Assembly: GCA_910579175.1 (NCBI GenBank)
Contig: CAJTTB010000007.1
Span: 62,001 to 126,000, forward strand
Length of the DNA stretch: 64,000 nt
Direction: 5' to 3'
Source of the DNA: an uncultured Oscillospiraceae bacterium
GTDB lineage: Bacteria; Bacillota; Clostridia; Oscillospirales; Ruminococcaceae
Shown here: positions 49,403 to 57,559 of the stretch, in pieces
Numbering within the stretch: the first letter of the stretch is position 1
Layout: each line of letters begins with the position of its first letter
Translations under genes and position numbers: made by a program
The notes under the pieces: generated by a model
Database searches by the model: none
Told to the model about the DNA's origin: nothing
What the model saw: only the letters and a program-made list of their open reading frames with translations

Positions 49403-50524
49403 ATGGATTTACAATCATGTAGAACAGAGATCGATAGCATTGATAAGCAATTACTCACACTATTTGAAAAGAGAATGGATATTGTTTCCCAAGTTGCAAA
49501 CTATAAAAAGGAACATCAACTTCCCATTTTTCAGCCAGAACGGGAACGACTTATCATTCAAAATAAAATTGCTCAGGCACAAGAAGATACAAAAGAATAT
49601 GTAACCTCATTCTTTACAAATTTAATGGAGATCAGCAAATGTTATCAATTAAATCTGCTATCTTCTCAACCACAGATTCCCTTTACACAGGGAACGATTG
49701 ATAGGGATTTCGACAAAATTGTTGTTGGCTGCGCTGGCACCAAGGGAGCGTATGCCCATATTGCTGCTTCTAACATCTTTTCTACACCAAACATCCAGTT
49801 TTATCAGAGTTTTGAACAGGTATTTGAAGCGGTACAACAACAGCAGATTGATTATGGTATCCTTCCAATTGAAAATTCTACTGCTGGCTCTGTAACCGAT
49901 GTCTATGACGACTTGACACAGTATAGCGTTTATATCAATGCTAGCTATGACTTAAAGGTAGAACATTGTTTAGCTGCCAAACAACAGACCTCAATGGACA
50001 ATCTTTTGGGGATTTATTCTCATAAACAAGCCCTTCATCAATGTTCTGGATTTTTAAAACAATATCCTCAAATTCCGGTCAATCTCTATGCAAATACCGC
50101 CTTAGCAGCACAATTTGTGTCAGAAAACGAGCAACCAATTGCCGCAATCTGTTCAGAAGCCTGTGCAAATCTATTTGGTTTACAAGTACTCAAATCTCAG
50201 ATACAGAATTCCTCTGACAACTATACAAAATTCATTGTGATTTCCAAACAACTATTGTCCAATGAAGATTGCGATGAAGTTAACATTTGTATTCAGATTC
50301 CCCATATTGCAGGAGAACTCAATAAATTGCTTACAAAGTTTTCGTTTTATCATATCGACATGAATAAAATTGCTTCTCGCCCCATTGGTGATAAGGATTT
50401 TAATGTTCGCTTTTTTATCAATTTTTCAGGAAATATCAAGGATAAGAATATACAGCAATTACTCTATGATTTACATACCAACTACGATTATTGTAAATTG
50501 TTGGGAACTTATACAAAATATTGA
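49403..50524 (+). CDS. pheA: Bifunctional chorismate mutase / prephenate dehydratase
   Basis: This 373-residue enzyme makes phenylpyruvate from chorismate. The N-terminal AroQ chorismate mutase domain (1-85) begins MDLQSCRTEIDSIDKQLL, with the catalytic R and K positions in KRM and VANYKK. The prephenate dehydratase domain (about 108-285) shows GCAGTKGAYAH, DYGILPIENSTAGSV and YTKFIVIS. The C-terminal ACT domain (about 297-370) would bind phenylalanine for feedback control. I chose ATG 49403, with AAAGGA upstream; the earlier in-frame ATG at 49382 has no site. Confidence 0.93.
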   Translation: MDLQSCRTEIDSIDKQLLTLFEKRMDIVSQVANYKKEHQLPIFQPERERLIIQNKIAQAQEDTKEYVTSFFTNLMEISKCYQLNLLSSQPQIPFTQGTIDRDFDKIVVGCAGTKGAYAHIAASNIFSTPNIQFYQSFEQVFEAVQQQQIDYGILPIENSTAGSVTDVYDDLTQYSVYINASYDLKVEHCLAAKQQTSMDNLLGIYSHKQALHQCSGFLKQYPQIPVNLYANTALAAQFVSENEQPIAAICSEACANLFGLQVLKSQIQNSSDNYTKFIVISKQLLSNEDCDEVNICIQIPHIAGELNKLLTKFSFYHIDMNKIASRPIGDKDFNVRFFINFSGNIKDKNIQQLLYDLHTNYDYCKLLGTYTKY

Positions 50525-50552
50525 TATTGTTTAGAAAGAAGGCTTTTAAAAA

Positions 50553-51368
50553 GTGAAGATACTAACTGGAAAAGAACAGAAAAACGTGAAAAATCAATTC
50601 AAAACGGTCTTAAAACAAGAACAAAAATTTCTAGCTTATCAACCCAATGAACTGATTGCTGAAAAAATGTGTAAGATTGAAAAAAATTTACAGCAAAAAA
50701 TTCCAGAAAAGGTCACTACCTCCCTACAACAGGTATTTGCCAAAAGTTTTCAGTTGCTGTTTGAAAAGGGAAGCAATTTGATTTATAAGACTTATCGAAC
50801 TTCTAAAATACAGCATACCCAACAACTTCATCAAAAATTAGAGCGCTTTTTCTCTAAAAAAGAACTGTTCTATCTACAAAAAGAAGTGACATCTTGTGGG
50901 CTATTTCACCAGGGCGTCACTGCCATTGAAGGAGCAGGTCTTGGACTTTTGGGAATTGGATTGCCAGATATTCCCATTTTCTTGGCAATGGTATTGCGCA
51001 ATATTTATCAAATCGGTCAGATATATGGATTTCAAATCGATAACAACGCTGAAAAATATATGGTACTCTCCATTATCTGCACTGCGGTCACGACAAAAGC
51101 ACAAAGAGAACGTTTTTCAGCTCTGACAGACCGAGTCGCCTATCAAGTCAGTTTATCAAAATCCGATATCGATGATATGAAGTTGCAGCAAATGATCGAA
51201 ACGACTTCCCAAAAGATTTGCACTAGATTATTATTTGCCAAAGCTGTTCAGGGAATGCCTATCATTGGTGTTACTGGTGGAGTAGTCAATTTTGCTATGA
51301 TGAATGATATTCGAAAAGCAGCAACCTACAAATATCAAAAAAGATTTTTATCTCAATATTTATCATAG
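50553..51368 (+). CDS. EcsC family protein
   Basis: This 271-residue protein carries the EcsC domain, seen best in the amphipathic GAGLGLLGIGLPDIPIF segment, followed by MVLRNIYQIGQIYGF and a C-terminal G-TGGVVNFAMMNDI region. Translation starts at GTG with GAAGG upstream. EcsC proteins are of unknown function. Here it follows pheA by 28 bases and may share its transcript. Confidence 0.82.
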   Translation: MKILTGKEQKNVKNQFKTVLKQEQKFLAYQPNELIAEKMCKIEKNLQQKIPEKVTTSLQQVFAKSFQLLFEKGSNLIYKTYRTSKIQHTQQLHQKLERFFSKKELFYLQKEVTSCGLFHQGVTAIEGAGLGLLGIGLPDIPIFLAMVLRNIYQIGQIYGFQIDNNAEKYMVLSIICTAVTTKAQRERFSALTDRVAYQVSLSKSDIDDMKLQQMIETTSQKICTRLLFAKAVQGMPIIGVTGGVVNFAMMNDIRKAATYKYQKRFLSQYLS

Positions 51369-51481
51369 ATATTCAAGTTGTTTTAAATAAAAATTTTTAA
51401 AAAAAATTGCATGAATCATTGTGACCAAATAACGACTTAAATTGTATGATAAATGGGATTATAAAAACAGGATGACATATC

Positions 51482-51949
51482 ATGGACCAATTGTTTTTTG
51501 AACAAAAATATCAACTTTATTCTGAAATGCTTTATAAAATCGCTTTTGTCTATTTTGGAAATTCATCGGATGCAGAAGAAATGGTACAAGAAACGTTTAT
51601 CAAGCTGTGTTATCATGCACCCAAATTTGAAAATTCAGCACATGAAAAGGCATGGTTGATTAGAGTAATTTCCAATTTGTGTAAGAACCAACTAAAAACT
51701 GCTTGGAAAAAACAGGTAGAGACGCGAGAGGATATGAGTGAGTATTTACAAGATTCTCGGGATTCGGAGCTTTTGGAATTGGTCATTGCTCTACCCACCA
51801 AGCTAAAAGCGCCGATTTATTTGTATTATTATGAGGGATACTCTGTATTAGAAATTAGTAACATATTAAAACTGTCCCAATCGGCAGTAAAAATGCGATT
51901 AAAGCGAGCAAGGCAAAAATTAAAGTTGGAATTGGAAAAACCACAGTAA
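51482..51949 (+). CDS. ECF sigma factor, second in the window
   Basis: This 155-residue sigma-70 ECF protein has region 2 (LYKIAFVYFGNSSDAEEMVQ shortened, ETFIKLC, KAWLIRVISNLCKN) and region 4 (LPTKLKAPIYLYYYEGYSVLEI, then SQSAVKMRLKRARQKL). It is followed after 12 bases by a gene for a membrane-anchored protein that is its probable anti-sigma factor. It is a different subgroup from the SigV-like protein at 2646. Confidence 0.85.
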   Translation: MDQLFFEQKYQLYSEMLYKIAFVYFGNSSDAEEMVQETFIKLCYHAPKFENSAHEKAWLIRVISNLCKNQLKTAWKKQVETREDMSEYLQDSRDSELLELVIALPTKLKAPIYLYYYEGYSVLEISNILKLSQSAVKMRLKRARQKLKLELEKPQ

Positions 51950-51961
51950 GGGAGGATGATT

Positions 51962-52783
51962 GTGACTTCACGAGATTTTTTAAGAATTTTAGACCAGATA
52001 AAGCCAGAAGAGGAAATGAAACAAAGAATCTTTGAACAGATACAAGTAAAAAATGCGCCTCGCCGTTCGTTTTCTATCGGACGTTTTACGGCATTGGCGG
52101 CAATGTGTTTGATACTGGTTACAACAATTGGATATCTACAGATACAAAAGAATAAAATGATTGAGATGACTGATGATAAGATTGTACAATCATCCTCCAC
52201 TTCTATACCAGAAACAACAGAGGAAAGCAATAAACTAATGGCAGATTTAGCCGAATTTGACCAAGATCAAGGGGTAGCTGGTAACAGAGCAGATACAGAA
52301 GAAAAAAGTTACGATTTTTATGTTGAATCCCAATTGGATTCTGCGAAATTGAATTTGTTTTCTTGGGAAGATACCACTGCAATGATAGATGCTACCATTT
52401 TGGGATATGAAACAAGAATAGATGAAAATAACCATGCAATTACCTATGTTAAGGTGCAACAACATCAGCTTTATACCAAACAAGATTTATCAATCACTAT
52501 TTCAGAAATTCAGTTTTCCGATCTTATTGATGTACAAGCTCCCTTTTTGGTTGGAGAACGCTATTGGATTCCGCTTACATCAGAATATTTATGGACAAAA
52601 TGCCCGCCGATTCAAAAACAATCGGATGGATTTTACTTATTTTCTGCTGGCTCTTGGACAGAGCTATACCAATTGTTACAACCGTTTGGAACTTGGTCAG
52701 AACAAGGCGATTTTAAGGTGGATGAAACAACATTTTTAACCCATTGGGATCAATGGATAACTTCTCACGAATATGTCAAGTAA
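51962..52783 (+). CDS. Membrane-anchored anti-sigma factor (predicted)
   Basis: This 273-residue protein has a short cytosolic N-terminus (about 1-45, MTSRDFLRILDQIKPEEEM), one membrane segment (about 46-63) and an acidic, polar extracellular part. I placed the start at GTG 51962, with GGAGG six bases upstream; ATG 51956 would be too close to that site. Its location immediately after the ECF sigma gene makes an anti-sigma role likely. The extracellular domain is not DUF3298 and I do not recognise it. Confidence 0.65.
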   Translation: MTSRDFLRILDQIKPEEEMKQRIFEQIQVKNAPRRSFSIGRFTALAAMCLILVTTIGYLQIQKNKMIEMTDDKIVQSSSTSIPETTEESNKLMADLAEFDQDQGVAGNRADTEEKSYDFYVESQLDSAKLNLFSWEDTTAMIDATILGYETRIDENNHAITYVKVQQHQLYTKQDLSITISEIQFSDLIDVQAPFLVGERYWIPLTSEYLWTKCPPIQKQSDGFYLFSAGSWTELYQLLQPFGTWSEQGDFKVDETTFLTHWDQWITSHEYVK

Positions 52784-52800
52784 GGGATAATTCTTTTTGA

Positions 52801-52843
52801 TTTTTATTACGAGTTGCTGACGATAATTAAGCAAATCAGCCAG
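52801..52843 (-). repeat. Dispersed intergenic repeat, copy C
   Basis: The reverse strand aligns with copies A and B: about 30 of 43 with B and 24 of 32 with A, sharing CGTCAGC and the AATAAAAA end. Confidence 0.5.
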
Positions 52844-53151
52844 TAACAAAAAAGATACCTTGCAAAAATTTAACGGCGGTTTTTCAAACCCTTTATTTAG
52901 ACAGTCGCTTTATTATGGTGGCTGTCTATTCGTATCTATCAGCGACAGATTTCCAATTTCGGGCATGAATAATATCAATCTAAAAAAACATAAAAAATAA
53001 TTCCAACACGCAGTATGATACCAAGCACCGGAGTTTTTTGATTGTCTATACTCTCTGAATAGGTTGTCAATGATTCAATTGTACTGTCCTCTTTAAAAGA
53101 AGTGCTATTTTCCGTTCATACAATGGGATATTATATGATAATTTACCCAAA

Positions 53152-53168
53152 TGCAACCACCGGTTGCA
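53152..53168. promoter_or_regulatory. Palindrome upstream of the XRE regulator, possible operator
   Basis: TGCAACC-ACC-GGTTGCA is a seven-base perfect inverted repeat with a three-base centre, 70 bases before the regulator start codon. It is suited to a dimeric repressor. Confidence 0.45.
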
Positions 53169-53238
53169 GAAGTTTCAAGCGTAGTTGATAGTATGCCACA
53201 GAAAATTGTGATATCGTTTTAGCAAGGAGGTAAAGTAA

Positions 53239-53694
53239 ATGTTGTCTGAAAAAATATATACACTCAGGCGAAAAAGCGGACTATCTCAAGAACAACTTGC
53301 AGAGAAAATCGGTGTTTCAAGACAAGCAATCTCAAAATGGGAAGGAGGACTATCAACTCCAGAATTAGATAAACTCAAAGCTTTGAGTGAATGCTTTCAA
53401 ATTACAATAGACGAACTGACTGGGAACCAAATTACAAGCGATTTTAATCATGCAGTACAAAGGGAAGAAAATCAGCCTCCTCATAAAACAGGAGAAAACA
53501 AAATTGGCATTTATTTTTGTTCCACAGGAGCGATTTGTCTTATCTTGTTTGGCATCTTAACGGTTATACGTTCACCAGCTGTCGATCAAATCAATGAGTC
53601 GTCAATGATTACTTTAAATGGAACGGGAATACTCATTACTCTATTTGTGCTATTTATGATATTGGGAATGATTCTGATTCTCAAAAAGAAATAA
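53239..53694 (+). CDS. XRE-family regulator with C-terminal membrane segments
   Basis: This 151-residue protein has an N-terminal helix-turn-helix of the XRE type (LSEKIYTLRRKSGLSQEQLA, then SRQAISKWEGG and DELTG, about 2-65). A linker and two C-terminal membrane segments (about 90-110 and 125-148) follow. Membrane-tethered XRE regulators of this kind are common in Firmicutes accessory DNA. A GGAGG site precedes the ATG. It is followed by a small membrane-protein gene after 18 bases. Confidence 0.85.
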   Translation: MLSEKIYTLRRKSGLSQEQLAEKIGVSRQAISKWEGGLSTPELDKLKALSECFQITIDELTGNQITSDFNHAVQREENQPPHKTGENKIGIYFCSTGAICLILFGILTVIRSPAVDQINESSMITLNGTGILITLFVLFMILGMILILKKK

Positions 53695-53712
53695 ATTCAG
53701 GAGGTATTTGCA

Positions 53713-53946
53713 ATGAAGAAATATAAATGCTTGACTTATCTTTTTACCACACTTGCGATTTTGCTTTCAAATGTTATGTGTGTCACAGTTGCGTACAATT
53801 ATTGTACTCTTCAGTGGTGTGGACAATACAAAGGATGTAGTGCCCCCGCTGATACTGCCTTTTTGCTATGTATCCCATATGGAGTTGGAATGATAATATG
53901 TGTTGTTTTAGCTTGGTTTTTTGCTAAAAAACATCAAAAATCCTGA
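53713..53946 (+). CDS. Small two-segment membrane protein
   Basis: This 77-residue protein has two membrane segments (about 7-30 and 48-70) with a cysteine-containing loop between them (YCTLQWCGQYKGCSAP) and a basic KKHQKS end. AGGAGG precedes the ATG. It probably forms a unit with the XRE regulator. Family and function are unknown. Confidence 0.6.
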   Translation: MKKYKCLTYLFTTLAILLSNVMCVTVAYNYCTLQWCGQYKGCSAPADTAFLLCIPYGVGMIICVVLAWFFAKKHQKS

Positions 53947-53955
53947 TAAATCACA

Positions 53956-53987
53956 AAAGAGACTATTTTAGTTAAAATAGTCTCTTT
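53956..53987 (+). terminator. Terminator of the XRE/membrane-protein pair
   Basis: AAAGAGACTATTTTA pairs with TAAAATAGTCTCTTT across a two-base loop, followed by a T-rich run. Confidence 0.85.
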
Positions 53988-54168
53988 GTATTTTATGCAC
54001 GCTACCCCATTACTTTGATAAAAAATGAAGTCTTATCAATACCTATCATACAGCAGATGTGTCCAAAATTTTCATATGTCAGTTTTACAAGTTCTATTAT
54101 TTATCGTCTTTGTATCGTTTGATTTGCTTTATTATATAATAAAAAGCTCAACCCAATCAAAACCAATT

Positions 54169-54186
54169 CCTAGTATTTATACTAGG
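54169..54186. repeat. Perfect inverted repeat near the coiled-coil gene
   Basis: CCTAGTA and TACTAGG pair around a four-base centre. It lies about 20 bases past the coiled-coil gene stop and could end that transcript. Confidence 0.4.
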
Positions 54187-54206
54187 TTAAAAAATCTTAA
54201 TCTATT

Positions 54207-54740
54207 TTATCCTGACACAGAAGCATTCTGTCGCCTGTATGTATCATTGTCTTTCTGGCTTAATTCATTTTCTACCTGAGCCAGTTTTCTCTCCAGATCC
54301 TGAATTTTCTTTTGATCCCCAGAGGCTGACTGGATCTGGTGTTCTATCTGTTGCTTTTTCTCTTTTAATTTCTTGATTTCCCGATCAACCTTATCAGTAT
54401 TTGTGACACATTTTTCCGATGACTTTTCAGGATTATTTTCATCTACCTTTGACGCTTCCTTTCCGTCTATATGAGAAGTCTTACTTGGATCATCAAAAAA
54501 GATTTTCCTGTTACCATTCTCATCTCGATCGACCCGATACAGCCCAATGGGCTCCTTTTCTAATTTTTCGCTACTGGTGTATTTATCCTGTGCTTCAGAC
54601 AGTTTACTGACGTTTTTTATTTCTGTTTCCTTGCTTACCTCCTTTGATTTTTCCGCCCTCTCAGTGGTCTGCGTTTTCTTTACCATCTCTGTGTAGTTGA
54701 TTCTAGAATGATCATAATTTCCGTTCGTTTGCATTGTCAT
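54207..54740 (-). CDS. Hydrophilic coiled-coil protein of unknown function
   Basis: This 177-residue protein starts MTMQTNGNYDHSRINYTEM, is very rich in Lys, Glu, Ser and Asp, and has a strong heptad pattern near 118-165 (IKKLKEKKQQIEHQIQ, then LERKLAQVENELSQK). It has no signal peptide or membrane segment. AGGAGG lies just upstream of the ATG. It is the third gene after a LytTR regulator and a GHKL kinase, so it may be a target or partner of that two-component system. I do not recognise a family. Confidence 0.55.
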   Translation of the reverse strand: MTMQTNGNYDHSRINYTEMVKKTQTTERAEKSKEVSKETEIKNVSKLSEAQDKYTSSEKLEKEPIGLYRVDRDENGNRKIFFDDPSKTSHIDGKEASKVDENNPEKSSEKCVTNTDKVDREIKKLKEKKQQIEHQIQSASGDQKKIQDLERKLAQVENELSQKDNDTYRRQNASVSG

Positions 54741-54793
54741 ATGTATTCCTCCTTTAGTTTGATTTATAGAAAGCGGTCATAAAGGACAGAAGA

Positions 54794-56116
54794 TCAATCT
54801 ATTTGCTGTGGGGTGATTAGTAGTACATGAAGAATAAATACATTCGCTTGTGTCTCGATACTCATGGCACCCCCATACTTTTCGGCTACCGTTTTTACAT
54901 TTGATAGACCTGTTCCTTTTTTGACCGCACTCTTTCCATGAAAGCTGTTCTCAATTTCTATCATAAGAAAATCCCCCTGTATGCGTCCTGATATATGGAT
55001 ATACTTTTCTGTACCAGCGTTCATATTTTTACATGCCCGAATTGCATTGTCTAAAGCATTTGACAGGACAATGCAGATATCAATGTCCCGCAGACCGCAG
55101 GGGTATGGCAAAATCAGGGAACAGCCAACACGGATCCCCATACTTTTTGCTATCCCAAATTTGTTTCCCACCAGAATATCCACTACTGGATTATTGGTGC
55201 TGTAGGGAAATGACATTTCCTGAGCGATGTCGTCCATATCCTTAATATAGTTTATAGCCTGTTCTAGTTTCCCACTCTGCAAAAGTTTTTTTACAACTGT
55301 AATATGATTTTTGATATCATGGCGGAATGACTTTGTTTCATCATAGCGGGTCTTTGCTTCCACTACATACTGATTTAAGGAATGTTCTTCCTGTTCCAAC
55401 AATGATAATTCTGTGCTCAGACGGAAGCTCTGCAACAGCTTCTTATAGGTGAACAGGATACAAAACAGACTGCCCATTCCCAAAAGCTGTATCATCAGCA
55501 TCTGATAATGGTTGGTATACAGATAGGTTTCTGTACCATCAATATTTGTAACCACCATACCATATATAAAAGAATTGATATATTCATCCATAATAAATAT
55601 CATCAATATGGGAATAAAAACCAGAAATATATATTGTTTATCCATGGTTTCATCATGGAAGGAATACATTTCAGCGGTAAAATACCGCTGTACCATACCA
55701 TAACAAAACCCAGTTAACAAAAGTGATACCACTTCCCCTGACAGCATAAATACAAAACCAACCATATTCTGCTCCAATGCAGATAGATACGGATATAGGA
55801 TACTCAACAGGGAGTTCACAATTCCATAATTAAGCTGCATGGTTTCTATTGTCAAAACTGCATATAAAGCAGAACTTCTCCAATCTGTATGACAGATAAA
55901 AATCCCAACTGCTTCAAGCAAAAGGATCAATACCCCAAATTTTATAATTCTCTCAACCGACAGAAAGCAAATGGCTCCAACAGCACACCCCAAAAACAGG
56001 AGATAAAAATAGAACTTTATCTTTTTGTGCAAAAACTTTATAAAAAAATAAAATACAAAAAAAACCTCAACACCTGTTGTCATATATTGATGAAATATTT
56101 CTATATAATCTGTCAT
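54794..56116 (-). CDS. GHKL-type sensor histidine kinase (AgrC-like)
   Basis: This 440-residue kinase has six or more N-terminal membrane segments (to about residue 220). The dimerisation helix includes the phospho-acceptor His in SFRHDIKNH. The GHKL ATPase domain has NALDNAIRAC and GTGLSNV boxes. It resembles the AgrC/NatK-type kinases that sense peptide signals through their membrane region. I chose the ATG at 56116, which has GGGGG upstream. It is paired with a LytTR response regulator. No agrB or agrD lies nearby, so the ligand is unknown. Confidence 0.85.
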   Translation of the reverse strand: MTDYIEIFHQYMTTGVEVFFVFYFFIKFLHKKIKFYFYLLFLGCAVGAICFLSVERIIKFGVLILLLEAVGIFICHTDWRSSALYAVLTIETMQLNYGIVNSLLSILYPYLSALEQNMVGFVFMLSGEVVSLLLTGFCYGMVQRYFTAEMYSFHDETMDKQYIFLVFIPILMIFIMDEYINSFIYGMVVTNIDGTETYLYTNHYQMLMIQLLGMGSLFCILFTYKKLLQSFRLSTELSLLEQEEHSLNQYVVEAKTRYDETKSFRHDIKNHITVVKKLLQSGKLEQAINYIKDMDDIAQEMSFPYSTNNPVVDILVGNKFGIAKSMGIRVGCSLILPYPCGLRDIDICIVLSNALDNAIRACKNMNAGTEKYIHISGRIQGDFLMIEIENSFHGKSAVKKGTGLSNVKTVAEKYGGAMSIETQANVFILHVLLITPQQID

Positions 56117-56168
56117 TGCATATCCCCCTATATGCGGGAACCCATTCAAAAGGCATCCCAGAAAATTC

Positions 56169-56873
56169 CTATAGATTCTTCATATACTGCAAAACAACAC
56201 TGGAAAACTCCTTACCCCGCAACCGTGATACGGGAATCTTTTTGCCATTATCCATATATGCAGTCCCATTCTGATAGCCTGTTAAATGTTTTAGATTGAT
56301 CAGATAGCTTCTATGGCACCGAAAAAAACGGTTGTCCAGTTTCATTTCCAGATTTTCAATCCGCTCATAATAATCAATCACCTCGTCTGAAATCAAATTC
56401 AGATATATTTTTCGATCTATGATTTCACAGAAAACAATATCATTCTTTTGGATAATCCGACTCTCATATCCCTTTTGTACAAGCAAACTGTCTTCACTGG
56501 CATTCTGCATAGAAGCATAAAGACGCTCCATTGTCTTTTTAAACTGTTTTTCTTGGATTGGTTTCACCAGATAATCGTAAGTTTGCACTTCAAAAGACTG
56601 AAATACCATATCTTTTAACACCGTGATGAAGATCAGAAATCCTCGAAACTTATCCGCTCGGAGCTTTCTTGCTGTTTCTATACCATCCATGCCCTTCATC
56701 TGGATATCCAGAAACAGGATATCTATCTGCCCATTGTATTCTAGTAGTTCCTCACCGCAGGAAAACAATTGTATGGTTATCTCCCTGTTCTTTTTATGGA
56801 AAAAATCAGAGACAAAAACCTTTATCTGGTTGGACATATCTATTTCATCATCACAGATCGCAATGTGGATCAA
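56169..56873 (-). CDS. LytTR-family response regulator
   Basis: This 234-residue regulator has a receiver domain (1-120, phospho-acceptor D56 in FLDIQMKGMDGIE, with acidic pocket CDDE) and a C-terminal LytTR DNA-binding domain (about 135-230, FRCHRSYLINLKHL). Translation begins at TTG, with GGGAGG eight bases upstream. It is co-transcribed with the kinase gene 52 bases downstream. LytTR regulators usually bind direct repeats ahead of their targets; I did not find a clear pair. Confidence 0.88.
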   Translation of the reverse strand: MIHIAICDDEIDMSNQIKVFVSDFFHKKNREITIQLFSCGEELLEYNGQIDILFLDIQMKGMDGIETARKLRADKFRGFLIFITVLKDMVFQSFEVQTYDYLVKPIQEKQFKKTMERLYASMQNASEDSLLVQKGYESRIIQKNDIVFCEIIDRKIYLNLISDEVIDYYERIENLEMKLDNRFFRCHRSYLINLKHLTGYQNGTAYMDNGKKIPVSRLRGKEFSSVVLQYMKNL

Positions 56874-57040
56874 TGTGCCACCTCCCTGTCATCATCAAAA
56901 CAGCTACTTTATTATAACCTGCTCAAAATATCAAAACAATCAAATTGCTGTGAAATGCGTTGTAGATGCTGTGAAATGTTATGATATACTAATCTCTTTA
57001 TGCAATAAATATATCACTTTTTTTCTTCTTGTCAATAGAA

Positions 57041-57066
57041 AAAGAGAGTTCTAAAAAACTCTCTTT
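57041..57066 (-). terminator. Terminator of the murD-M42-PF06838 operon
   Basis: AAAGAGAGTT pairs with AACTCTCTTT over a six-base loop, and a T-rich tail follows on the minus strand. It overlaps the last gene's stop codon. Confidence 0.8.
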
Positions 57067-57520
57067 ATGATAATAAATACGCTATTTGTTTTTTAAATAA
57101 TAGACCATAGATTTGATTACGATGTTCTATATCAATATACTGCTTTGCCTGTGAAAACGCTGAGATATTTTTGTCTATCTCTTTTAATTCTTTCCATGAA
57201 ATCTGTGCGATATTATGTACAGATTCTGGAATAAATTGAAAATATCCATGATATTCAACGGTCCTACCATTCAATACTTCACTGTATTTTTGTTTCACAA
57301 CATTTTGAATAATACCAAATCCCACAATTGTGTTGTTATATTGAAATAAGATCAGCGTATATCCTTTATGCAATACAATGCCGCGTTTGCGATAATAATA
57401 TTTTCCATCTTGTTCTGCCAATCCATGTGATAAAAACGCTCTGACCTCTTGCTCTGTTTGAAACGCCTCTTTCTTATCCATTGGTAGTATTCTAATTTCT
57501 TGTATACCTAAATCACCCAT
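57065..57520 (-). CDS. Hypothetical protein, possibly PUA/ASCH-like
   Basis: This 151-residue protein has a beta-rich middle (RKRGIVLHKGYTLILFQYNN, then GFGIIQNV and VEYHGYFQFIPES) and a helical end with FSQAKQYIDIEHR. The pattern 'gfGivq...grt.eYhGyf.F.pes' recalls PUA-like ligand-binding domains, but I cannot name a family. It is the last gene of the murD operon, 39 bases after the PF06838 gene. The ribosome site is weak. Confidence 0.45.
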   Translation of the reverse strand: MGDLGIQEIRILPMDKKEAFQTEQEVRAFLSHGLAEQDGKYYYRKRGIVLHKGYTLILFQYNNTIVGFGIIQNVVKQKYSEVLNGRTVEYHGYFQFIPESVHNIAQISWKELKEIDKNISAFSQAKQYIDIEHRNQIYGLLFKKQIAYLLS

Positions 57521-57559
57521 AGATTCTCACTAAGATTAAGTTGGGACTTTCTGATAAAA

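Larger units (their letters stand above)
52784..53238. other. 455-base non-coding region, edge of an accessory segment
   Basis: No gene is seen. It holds dispersed repeat copy C, a ten-base-pair stem (52899-52908 with 52918-52927, wobble pairs included) and a palindrome before the XRE gene. Many short stretches resemble the flanks of mobile elements, but no transposase or integrase frame is present. Confidence 0.5.

Noticed and set aside
54025..54279. 84-codon plus-strand frame after the XRE terminator
   Set aside because: It has no ribosome site and overlaps the 3' end of the better supported coiled-coil gene on the other strand.
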